Source: Caldilinea sp. CFX5 (GTDB lineage: Bacteria; Chloroflexota; Anaerolineae; Caldilineales; Caldilineaceae). From it: DNA of 64,000 nucleotides. A model generated the notes under the pieces. It was not told where the DNA came from. It made no database searches and saw only the letters and a list, made by a program, of their open reading frames with translations. The stretch is from contig QWII01000004.1 of the NCBI GenBank assembly GCA_021405325.1, forward strand, positions 101,986 to 165,985, in the 5' to 3' direction. Below are positions 54,761 through 61,778 of this stretch, one piece after another. Every line of letters begins with the position of its first letter. Within the stretch, counting starts at the first letter, position 1. The position numbers and the translations under genes are program-made.

Positions 54761-55780
54761 TTACCGAATACCACGCTTGGTTAGCAAATAAAGGGCAAAG
54801 GTTGGCGCCCAGTGGGCAACCATGTAGTCAGGGTGGAGCGCATCAGGCAAGCCTAGCGCTCGATGTTGATCCGATAATGTCAGTAGCAGTGGACGACGCG
54901 GGTCATCGCTGGTCAGCACACTGGCAATTCCCTCTAGCATCCAGGCGCGGCTAATGTTTAGGCCCGAATAGTGGGCGAGTTGCCCATCGGCAAAATCGAC
55001 CACATTGACTGGGCCCAGCCGCGTCGCCAGCGTTTCCACCATGTCATGACCAAAGAAACCCCACAGCCAGTCAGAAAACTCCGCTGGCGGCAACACCCGG
55101 CGCATCAAGTCTGCTTCTGAGAGCGCCGGCGAAAGGAAATCCGTGCCGGAGGGTTCATAGGCCAGCGGCGCATTCACATCAGCCAGGTAGGACCGCCGGG
55201 CGCACACGCCAATCTGGTCGATCAGATCCCTGTCACCAACCGTCTGCGCCCAATCCAACGCCAGGCCAAGCGAAAAGGCGCTTTGGTTGTGCAACCCGGT
55301 GCGTACCGGATGGGGCAGCTTGGTCACATAGGTGCGAAAACGGTTGGCGGCGTGAGCTTCTAACGGGGCCAGGATCGCGCCCCAGCGGGCGGCATCGGCG
55401 CTATCCTGTTCCCACAACTCGACCATCAACTGGAGCAGCCATGCCATACCATAGGGCATCTCAAAGCTGGGCCGTTGTTGCACATAGGCTATTTCGACGG
55501 CAATGTTTTCCTGTGTAAAGCTCCGCTCAAGCGCCGCCCTGGCCGCTTCCACAAACGGTGCATCGGAAAAAAGCCGAATTGCCCGCACCAGTTGCCAGTG
55601 ACAATGCACCGCCGAATGCCAGTCAAAACAGCCAAAAAACGCCGGATGCAACCTGCTGGGCGACGCCACCACCTCTTCCCCCAACCAATGATGCAAAATC
55701 CCATTCGGATACTCCCGATGCAAATTCCCCACCGTCACCGGCACAACCTGCTCCACAAACCCTCGCACCTCCATCCTCAC
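54761..55780 (-). CDS. DUF2891 family protein
   Basis: 339 residues (start at 55780 or at the next Met, 55774). DUF2891 hallmark HPAFFGCFDWHSAVHCHWQL (about 46-65), and an all-helical alpha/alpha-toroid look. Biochemical function unknown; some relatives are linked to glycan handling. Tandem repeat at 55789-55828 lies at its 5' end and overlaps the stop of the next gene. Confidence 0.8.
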   Translation of the reverse strand: MRMEVRGFVEQVVPVTVGNLHREYPNGILHHWLGEEVVASPSRLHPAFFGCFDWHSAVHCHWQLVRAIRLFSDAPFVEAARAALERSFTQENIAVEIAYVQQRPSFEMPYGMAWLLQLMVELWEQDSADAARWGAILAPLEAHAANRFRTYVTKLPHPVRTGLHNQSAFSLGLALDWAQTVGDRDLIDQIGVCARRSYLADVNAPLAYEPSGTDFLSPALSEADLMRRVLPPAEFSDWLWGFFGHDMVETLATRLGPVNVVDFADGQLAHYSGLNISRAWMLEGIASVLTSDDPRRPLLLTLSDQHRALGLPDALHPDYMVAHWAPTFALYLLTKRGIR

Positions 55781-55788
55781 CCCCTCAC

Positions 55789-55828
55789 CTTGTCATCCTG
55801 TCACCTTGTCATCCTGTCACCTTGTCAC
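55789..55828. repeat. 16-base tandem repeat, 2.5 copies
   Basis: CTTGTCATCCTGTCAC occurs at 55789-55804 and 55805-55820, plus a half copy to 55828. It contains the end of the AhpD-like gene, including its stop codon, and the ribosome-site region of the DUF2891 gene. Confidence 0.8.
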
Positions 55829-56414
55829 TGGCACGTCCCATCCGATGATACTCCCGATTCGGCATCATGCCAATCGCCGAGGCCAGCCGGTTGGTAAAGT
55901 TGAACATCGCCGTCACCTCCGCAATGTCGAAAATGGCCTGGTCGGAAAAGCCAAAGCTACGTAAGTGATCCAGGTCCTGCGGCGTACAACTGGCCGGTTC
56001 GCGCGTCAGCTTGACGGCATAGTCCAACATTGCCGTCTTGCGTGCATCAAGACCGGCGCGGCGATAATCAAAAACAATGCGGTCGCCCAGCACTTCGTCT
56101 TCCAGCAATTTGCGCAACTCCGCGCCGTGGCTGACCAGACAGTAGAGACAGTGATTTTCCGCCGAGACCACCACGCTGATCATCTCTCGTTCGGCCTGGG
56201 TCAGTTCCGATTCGCCCATCATCAACTCACGAAAATGGTTGAACCAGTGGCGGAAGTGGCTGGGCCGGGTCATATAGGCGACAAAGACATTCGGCACGAA
56301 ACCCAAATTCTGCCGCGCCTTGGCAAAGAGCTTCTGCAAATCAGGGTCGAGTTCCCCCTCTTGTGGGTAGACGAGCCAGGAGGCGCGCTCCTCTTGTTGT
56401 ATCAATTCAGCCAT
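55809..56414 (-). CDS. AhpD-like/carboxymuconolactone decarboxylase-family peroxidase-related protein
   Basis: 201 residues from the ATG at 56414; the 27 extra upstream codons fall in the palindrome. The AhpD-type motif is AENHCLYCLVSHG (about 103-115; Cys-x2-Cys with His), the disulfide-cycling site for peroxide reduction. Members detoxify alkyl hydroperoxides or act in ring opening. Lies upstream of DUF2891 and downstream of a zinc alcohol dehydrogenase on the same strand. Confidence 0.85.
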   Translation of the reverse strand: MAELIQQEERASWLVYPQEGELDPDLQKLFAKARQNLGFVPNVFVAYMTRPSHFRHWFNHFRELMMGESELTQAEREMISVVVSAENHCLYCLVSHGAELRKLLEDEVLGDRIVFDYRRAGLDARKTAMLDYAVKLTREPASCTPQDLDHLRSFGFSDQAIFDIAEVTAMFNFTNRLASAIGMMPNREYHRMGRASDKVTG

Positions 56415-56438
56415 AAGCTTCCCTTTCCAAACGTGATA

Positions 56439-56507
56439 CGTGATTCGTGCTGCGTGATTCGTGGCCTGAGCCTGTCGAAGGCCACGAATCACGCAGCACG
56501 AATCACG
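56439..56507. repeat. Palindrome with 28-base perfect arms
   Basis: Arms 56439-56466 and 56480-56507, 13-base loop TGAGCCTGTCGAA, closely related to the loop of 7264-7314. It fills the gap between the alcohol dehydrogenase stop and the AhpD-like start. Confidence 0.9.
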
Positions 56508-56509
56508 CC

Positions 56510-57595
56510 TCAGAACACAATCACATTCCGCAACGCCTCGCCCCGCTCCATCGACGTGATTGCTTCGTTGATTTCCGTCAGCGGATAACGTTTGGTGATC
56601 AACTCGTCCAGTTTCAGCCGGCCTTCCTGGTAGAGTTGCACCAGGCGCGGCACATCGACAAAGAGCCGGGTCGACCCCATTGGGCTGCCGGTGATGGTGC
56701 GACCGGCAGTGATGTGATGGGCGTTGACCGAGAACATCACTTCATTGTTGGCCGGCATCCCGACGATAACCGCCGTGCCGCTCCTATGCACCATATTGAT
56801 GATCTGCTCAATGGCGCGCGGGCTGCCGACGGTGGCAAAGGCGTAATCGACGCCGCGGCCCTCAGTCAGGTCGATCACCGCTTTGACTACATCCGTGTTG
56901 CGGGCGTTTAAGGTGTGGGTTGCGCCAAAGTCTTGGGCGGCGGCCAACTTGTTATCGAGAATATCGACGGCGATGATCTGCGACGCCCCCGAAAGCACTG
57001 CGCCCTGAATCGCATTCAACCCGACGCCGCCACAACCGATGACGGCCACGCGGCTGCCCGTCTCGACACCGGCGGTATTGGTAACAGCGCCCAAGCCCGT
57101 AATGACGCCACAAGCCAAGAGCGCAGCGCACTCTAATGGAATGGCTTGGGGAATGGCGACCACTTGCGTCTGGTCAACCACGGCATATTCGGCAAAGGCG
57201 GCGGTGCGAATGCCATGCCGCAGGGGGACGCCGTCCCGATTGCGCAAGCGGCTTTCGCTATCCAACGCATAGACCTTTTCACAGCTAAAAGGCCGGCCAA
57301 CCGTGCAGTAATAGCATTCGCCACACTGGCGCAAGAGGGAAACCACCACATGATCGCCCGGCTTGACTCGTGTAACGCCAGCGCCCACGCTTTCGATTAC
57401 ACCAGCCGCTTCATGACCAGAGACGACCGGCGCTGTGCCACCCCACTCGCCGCGCACTTCATGCACATCACTGTGGCAGATAGCGCAAGCTACCATGCGC
57501 ACCCGCACTTCGCCGGCTTGGGGTGGGTCGATCTCCACGGTTTCGACGACCAATGGTTTGCCAAATTCGTAACAGACAGCGGCTTGCATTTGCAT
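56510..57595 (-). CDS. Zinc-dependent alcohol dehydrogenase
   Basis: 361 residues. The start at 57595 is preferred since AAAGGAG lies 8 bases upstream; the ATG at 57601 is too close. Catalytic zinc site Cys in VACAICHSDVH (about 37) and GHEAAGVIESVG; structural zinc CGECYYCTVGRPFSC (four Cys, about 92-106); NAD-binding GCGGVGLNAIQGA (about 187). Class III-like medium-chain dehydrogenase. Substrate not defined. Confidence 0.92.
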   Translation of the reverse strand: MQMQAAVCYEFGKPLVVETVEIDPPQAGEVRVRMVACAICHSDVHEVRGEWGGTAPVVSGHEAAGVIESVGAGVTRVKPGDHVVVSLLRQCGECYYCTVGRPFSCEKVYALDSESRLRNRDGVPLRHGIRTAAFAEYAVVDQTQVVAIPQAIPLECAALLACGVITGLGAVTNTAGVETGSRVAVIGCGGVGLNAIQGAVLSGASQIIAVDILDNKLAAAQDFGATHTLNARNTDVVKAVIDLTEGRGVDYAFATVGSPRAIEQIINMVHRSGTAVIVGMPANNEVMFSVNAHHITAGRTITGSPMGSTRLFVDVPRLVQLYQEGRLKLDELITKRYPLTEINEAITSMERGEALRNVIVF

Positions 57596-57668
57596 AAGCA
57601 TTACTCCTTTGTAATGGAAAAGGGATGATTCATCAAAGATTGCGCAGATTCCGCAGATTGATTGCTAT

Positions 57669-58145
57669 TTACTGTAGTTGGGCAGCGAGCGTGCGTTGGA
57701 TCTGGTCGATGTGAGACTCGCCGTGGTTGCCGTAGATACGTAGGTAGTCATCAACCGTGCGTTCGCCACGTGCGCCAACGCCAACGCGCGCAAAATCGGC
57801 TTCAGTCAAGCTCTCCAACAATTGCGCCCAGCGGGGATGTAGCCCTTCGAGCAAGCGCAATGATGGTTCCAGGTCGGCGTGGTTGGCGTCGGCCATGTTG
57901 GCCCAGGCATCGGGACTATAGCCTTTGAGCGGCGGTCTTTCCTCGCTCAACATCAGCTTGAAGAGGACAAAGCTGTTGCAATGGGCGTCGGCCAGGTGAT
58001 GGATGTTCTGGGCGACGGTCCATTCGTTGGGCAGGTAGTGGGTGGTCAACTGTTCCGGCGTCAGCTCTTTGACTAGCTCCCGCAGTTGCGCCGGGAGGTG
58101 ACGAATTTTGGCAATCAATTCGGTGCGTTGTTCAGGTGTCAGCAT
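57669..58145 (-). CDS. DinB-superfamily protein
   Basis: 158 residues from the ATG at 58145. Four-helix DinB/YfiT fold with His ligands in NIHHLADAH (about 48) and NHGESHIDQI (about 139-143). Some relatives are thiol S-transferases or metal-dependent hydrolases. Separate transcription unit; substrate unknown. Confidence 0.85.
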   Translation of the reverse strand: MLTPEQRTELIAKIRHLPAQLRELVKELTPEQLTTHYLPNEWTVAQNIHHLADAHCNSFVLFKLMLSEERPPLKGYSPDAWANMADANHADLEPSLRLLEGLHPRWAQLLESLTEADFARVGVGARGERTVDDYLRIYGNHGESHIDQIQRTLAAQLQ

Positions 58146-58204
58146 ACTTCGTTCTATTCCCAATTCGTTGTCGTGTTTTGTAAAGTCAATTTAGCAGCCG
58201 TCAG

Positions 58205-58275
58205 TATCACCGCGAATCATAGGATTAGCGAATCTTTCTCCGGTTGATTCGCTAATCCTATGATTCGCGGTGATA
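58205..58275. repeat. Palindrome with 30-base perfect arms (family C)
   Basis: Arms 58205-58234 and 58246-58275, 11-base loop, matching the arms at 54593-54666. Confidence 0.9.
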
Positions 58276-58361
58276 TGTGCCAATGAATCAATAGTAGCGT
58301 ACATGGGGGCATCCCTACTCGTCAAATTAGGGGATGTGGACTACACTAGAATTTGGCGCGA

Positions 58362-58390
58362 TAGGCAACGAATCCCATCCATGTTATAAT
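58362..58390 (+). promoter_or_regulatory. Putative promoter of the ABC exporter gene
   Basis: TAGGCA at 58362-58367 and TATAAT at 58385-58390, 17-base spacer, 43 bases before the start codon. Confidence 0.55.
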
Positions 58391-58432
58391 CACGGTCACT
58401 CGTCACCCTGACTCAACGAAAAGATCACCAAG

Positions 58433-60229
58433 ATGTCACACACTTCCCAACCCATGCCACGCACCCCGACCGTCACCCCGATCAAGATCAGCGCAATTAA
58501 CGACTGGTCGATTCTCTGGCGCTGTTTTCGCTACTTGCGGCCCTACTGGGTCACAACCGCCGGCACGTATGGCGCCATGTTGTTGCTCACGGCGCTCGCC
58601 CTGGTCACGCCCCAGTTGATCCGCTGGATTGTCGATCATGGCATTCGTGAACAAAATCTGTCACTGCTCACCTGGTCTACTATCGGTCTGCTGCTCTTGA
58701 CACTGGCAAAAGGCTTTTTTACCTTTATTGAAGGGCGCTGGTCGGAGATTGCGTCGCAAAATGTGGCCTATGACCTGCGCAACGAGATCCACCACAAGTT
58801 GGGTGAACTCTCCTTTGCCTATCACGACCAGACCGAGACCGGTCAACTGCTCTCGCGCGCCATCCAGGATGTGGATCGCATTCGCTTTTTGACCGGGCGG
58901 GCGACCTTGCGTTTGAGCGCCAGCATCATCCTGTCGCTCGGCACCCTGGCGGTGTTGATGACTATGAATGTGCAGTTAGCGCTGCTGAGTATGGCGGCTG
59001 TGCCGTTGCTGGGCTATTATGGCTACCGTTTCGGGCGACAGATGCGTCCGCTCTCGATGGCAATTCAGCAACAGTTGGCGGTTCTGACCACTCGACTAGA
59101 ACAGAATTTACGCGGCGCACGGGTGGTCAAAGCCTTTGCCCAGGAGCCGGCGGAAATCGAACGCTTTGACGCGGAGAACCAGAAGTGGTTTGACCTCTCC
59201 GCCGACTCGGCGCGCCTACAGGCGTGGAACACCCCGCTGCTCGACCTAATCGCCAACATCGGCACCATCTTCATTCTCTGGTATGGCGGACGGCTGGTGA
59301 TCAACCAGGAGTTGACGCTGGGCGAATTGGTCGCCTTTTCCACCTACCTAAGCCAGTTGATCAACCCGGTGCGGCGGTTGGGCATGATCATTCCGGCCAT
59401 TGCCGTGGCCGCCGCGGCGGGTGAACGCATCTTTGAGATTCTTGACACCAAGTCCGAAGTCGAAGATGCCCCCGACGCCTATCCGCTGCCGCCGGTGCAG
59501 GGCCATGTGCGCTTTGAAAAGGTTGGTTTTGCCTACTTCAATCGCCATCGCGTCTTGGGCAATATCAGCTTTGAGGCGCGACCGGGGGAGATCATTGCCC
59601 TGCTCGGCGCCACCGGTTCCGGCAAATCGTCGATCATCAACCTGATCCCCCGCTTCTATGACCCGACCGAGGGGCGCATTACCATCGACGGCCATGATCT
59701 GCGGGCGGTCAAGGTCAACTCGGTGCGCGACCAGATCGGCATTGTGCTGCAAGAGACCACCCTCTTTGCCGCCACCATCCGTGAAAATATCCGCTTTGGC
59801 CGCCCCGACGCCACCGAGGAAGAGCTGATCGCCGCCGCCCAAGCCGCCCAGGCCCATGACTTTATCATGACCATGCCTGACGGCTATGAGACCTATGTCG
59901 GCGAGCGGGGCATCACCCTCTCCGGCGGGCAGAAACAGCGGGTCGCTATTGCCCGTGCCCTGCTCAAAGATCCGCGCATCCTGATTCTGGACGACGCCAC
60001 CGCCAGCGTCGACACCGCCACCGAACGGGAGATCCAACTGGCGCTGACGCGCCTGATGCAAGGGCGCACCTCCTTCGTCATCGCCCAACGCCTTAGCACC
60101 GTGCGCAACGCCAACTTGATTCTGGTGCTGGATCATGGCCGCATCAGCGCGCGCGGTACGCATGAGGAATTGTTGCGCACCTCGGAACTGTATGCGCGCA
60201 TCTATCACGGCCAATTACAGAGCCGATAG
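58433..60229 (+). CDS. ABC exporter subunit (ABCB/MsbA type) with degenerate ATP site
   Basis: 598 residues. Residues about 25-330 are a six-helix transmembrane domain; about 350-595 a nucleotide-binding domain: Walker A LLGATGSGKSS, signature TLSGGQKQRVAIARAL, Walker B ILILDDATASVDT. The catalytic Glu after Walker B is Asp, and the H-loop reads FVIAQRLSTV, with Gln in place of His. Such double changes mark the degenerate half of heterodimeric exporters (TM287/288, BmrC/D-like). The partner subunit usually lies next door but is not found in this window. Exporter substrate unknown. Confidence 0.88.
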   Translation: MSHTSQPMPRTPTVTPIKISAINDWSILWRCFRYLRPYWVTTAGTYGAMLLLTALALVTPQLIRWIVDHGIREQNLSLLTWSTIGLLLLTLAKGFFTFIEGRWSEIASQNVAYDLRNEIHHKLGELSFAYHDQTETGQLLSRAIQDVDRIRFLTGRATLRLSASIILSLGTLAVLMTMNVQLALLSMAAVPLLGYYGYRFGRQMRPLSMAIQQQLAVLTTRLEQNLRGARVVKAFAQEPAEIERFDAENQKWFDLSADSARLQAWNTPLLDLIANIGTIFILWYGGRLVINQELTLGELVAFSTYLSQLINPVRRLGMIIPAIAVAAAAGERIFEILDTKSEVEDAPDAYPLPPVQGHVRFEKVGFAYFNRHRVLGNISFEARPGEIIALLGATGSGKSSIINLIPRFYDPTEGRITIDGHDLRAVKVNSVRDQIGIVLQETTLFAATIRENIRFGRPDATEEELIAAAQAAQAHDFIMTMPDGYETYVGERGITLSGGQKQRVAIARALLKDPRILILDDATASVDTATEREIQLALTRLMQGRTSFVIAQRLSTVRNANLILVLDHGRISARGTHEELLRTSELYARIYHGQLQSR

Positions 60230-60265
60230 GCAGGTTGTGGTATACTGGATAGCACTACAACGGCA

Positions 60266-60409
60266 CTACAACGGATAAAGGCGGGAACGGATATGCCGGT
60301 TCTGGTTGGTAATCATCAATACCCTGGATATTGCTTTGACCAACGCCTTGCTATTTCATCAGTTTTGTTACGCAAGCCGTTCATCCGTTCCCGCCTTTAT
60401 CCGTTGTAG
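60266..60409. repeat. Inverted repeat with 27-base perfect arms and 90-base spacer
   Basis: Arms 60266-60292 and 60383-60409. The left end also duplicates CACTACAACGG in tandem. Lies between the ABC exporter and the winged-helix gene; could be a small insertion or a folded RNA. Confidence 0.85.
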
Positions 60410-60447
60410 CGTCTCACTTGACACCGATCACGCACCAGGGAGGCACT

Positions 60448-60975
60448 ATGAGCGCAAAGAGTATTTGGGAAGCCAGTGAATTGTTGGCCGTTGTGCGCAC
60501 CCTCACCCCGCTCCAACGCCAGTTGCTCACCAACCTGGCCGACCGGGGACCGGGCTTGTTGCTGGAAGTGGCAGTACGCGTCCTCAAGTTTCCGGAAGAT
60601 GTGAGCGCGCCGCTGCGCGACCTGAGCCAAAAAGGGTTGGTGCGCGCCGAGACGATTAGTGGGGGAATGATCACCGGCGGGCAATTGGGCAATGAGTTGT
60701 TCAACCTGAGCGAACAGGGGCGCCAGGCCGTGCTGCTGCTGCGCGATGAGACCATGCGCAAAGAACTGGAAGGGGCGACCACCCGCAACACTGCCCTGGA
60801 GTCGCTGTCAACCCCCGACCCGCGCCAGCAGGAGGTCGAGTTGATGCGCAAACTGGGCGATCTGGCCGCCCAAGCCGGCGATTTGGAGAAAGCGCGCACC
60901 TGGTATGAAGAGGCGCTGCGCATCACCCGCAGCATGAGCGAGCCGCCCGCCAGTGCAGTGACGGCGCAACCTTAA
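60448..60975 (+). CDS. Winged-helix/TPR-like regulatory protein
   Basis: 175 residues from the ATG at 60448 with GGAGG 5 bases upstream. The N-terminal 95 residues resemble a winged helix (LTPLQRQLLTNLADRGPGLLLEV, then SAPLRDLSQKGLVRAETI). The C-terminus has one tetratricopeptide-like unit (MRKLGDLAAQAGDLEKARTWY). It precedes a membrane protein and a CHAT-NB-ARC-TPR gene and may be their regulator or adaptor. Confidence 0.65.
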   Translation: MSAKSIWEASELLAVVRTLTPLQRQLLTNLADRGPGLLLEVAVRVLKFPEDVSAPLRDLSQKGLVRAETISGGMITGGQLGNELFNLSEQGRQAVLLLRDETMRKELEGATTRNTALESLSTPDPRQQEVELMRKLGDLAAQAGDLEKARTWYEEALRITRSMSEPPASAVTAQP

Positions 60976-61005
60976 GCCATCTAACACAAAATAACTGTTT
61001 GTGCC

Positions 61006-61065
61006 GCTCTTAGCGAGTCCGTGACCCGCCCTGACTTGGGAGCGAGTCACGGACTCGCTAAGAGC
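61006..61065. repeat. Palindrome with 20-base perfect arms
   Basis: Arms 61006-61025 and 61046-61065, 20-base loop containing further GCGAGTC sequence. Lies between the winged-helix gene and the membrane protein gene. Confidence 0.85.
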
Positions 61066-61130
61066 AGGCCGAATTACCTGGCAGTTCCTAAATCCAATGG
61101 ACCTAAGCACAACCAAACGGAGGGCGCCCC

Positions 61131-61778
61131 GTGGCCTTTGAATTACCCAATCTACTCTTTTGTGCGGTGGCCGGTCTCATCGGCTTTGTCTGGGGGCTGG
61201 GCGAGATCGTCAGCGCCTTTAAGAATGAGACCGGGCGGGCGCTTGGCACCGCCGGCGCCTGGCTCTTGATCCTGCTCAACTTTGTCGCCGCTGCCGGCAT
61301 CTTCTTGCTGACGGCGACCATTGTGCCGGAGGCCAACAACTGGCTGACGGCAATCTTTGTCGGCTTTGCCTGGCCCACGGTGATTCGCAACGCCAGCTTC
61401 AAGCTCGCCCAGCCGATTCAGCCCGACAGCGGCCAGGAACAAGCCGCCATCCGCTTTGAGCAAGCCTACGCCACCTTTCAAGGGCTGGCGCGCAGCTTGA
61501 TCAACAATGCCCTCACCCGCCAGCGTATTCATCTGGTGACTTCGGCCACGCGCTATGACATTGGGCTGTTGGAGCATTATGCCCGGCTGGCGTTGATTGC
61601 TTCGCCGTTGCAAACCGAGGAGGGGCTGCCGGCGGACAGCTATATTGACGCCATTCTCCAACGGCAGAGCAGCGAAGAGATCAAAAAGGCGCTGTTGGCC
61701 GCCTTTGTCATGGCAAACTTTGGCCGCGATATGTTGCAGGACTTTATCAAAGAACAACGGAGGAAACCCGCCCGATGA
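61131..61778 (+). CDS. Three-helix membrane protein, possible effector partner of the CHAT gene
   Basis: 215 residues, GTG start at 61131 with GGAGG 7 bases upstream. Three hydrophobic helices in the first 95 (LLFCAVAGLIGFVWGLGEIV, WLLILLNFVAAAGIFLLTAT, WLTAIFVGFAWPTVI), then about 120 residues of predicted cytosolic helices. The stop overlaps the CHAT-NB-ARC start (ATGA), so the two are translationally coupled. A membrane protein next to a caspase-like protease suggests a substrate or pore-forming effector, but no cleavage site or gasdermin fold is recognised. Confidence 0.6.
   Translation: MAFELPNLLFCAVAGLIGFVWGLGEIVSAFKNETGRALGTAGAWLLILLNFVAAAGIFLLTATIVPEANNWLTAIFVGFAWPTVIRNASFKLAQPIQPDSGQEQAAIRFEQAYATFQGLARSLINNALTRQRIHLVTSATRYDIGLLEHYARLALIASPLQTEEGLPADSYIDAILQRQSSEEIKKALLAAFVMANFGRDMLQDFIKEQRRKPAR

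Noticed and set aside
61131..61778. Bacterial gasdermin next to the CHAT protease
   Set aside because: Three N-terminal membrane helices and a helical C-terminus do not match a gasdermin fold; only its position is suggestive.
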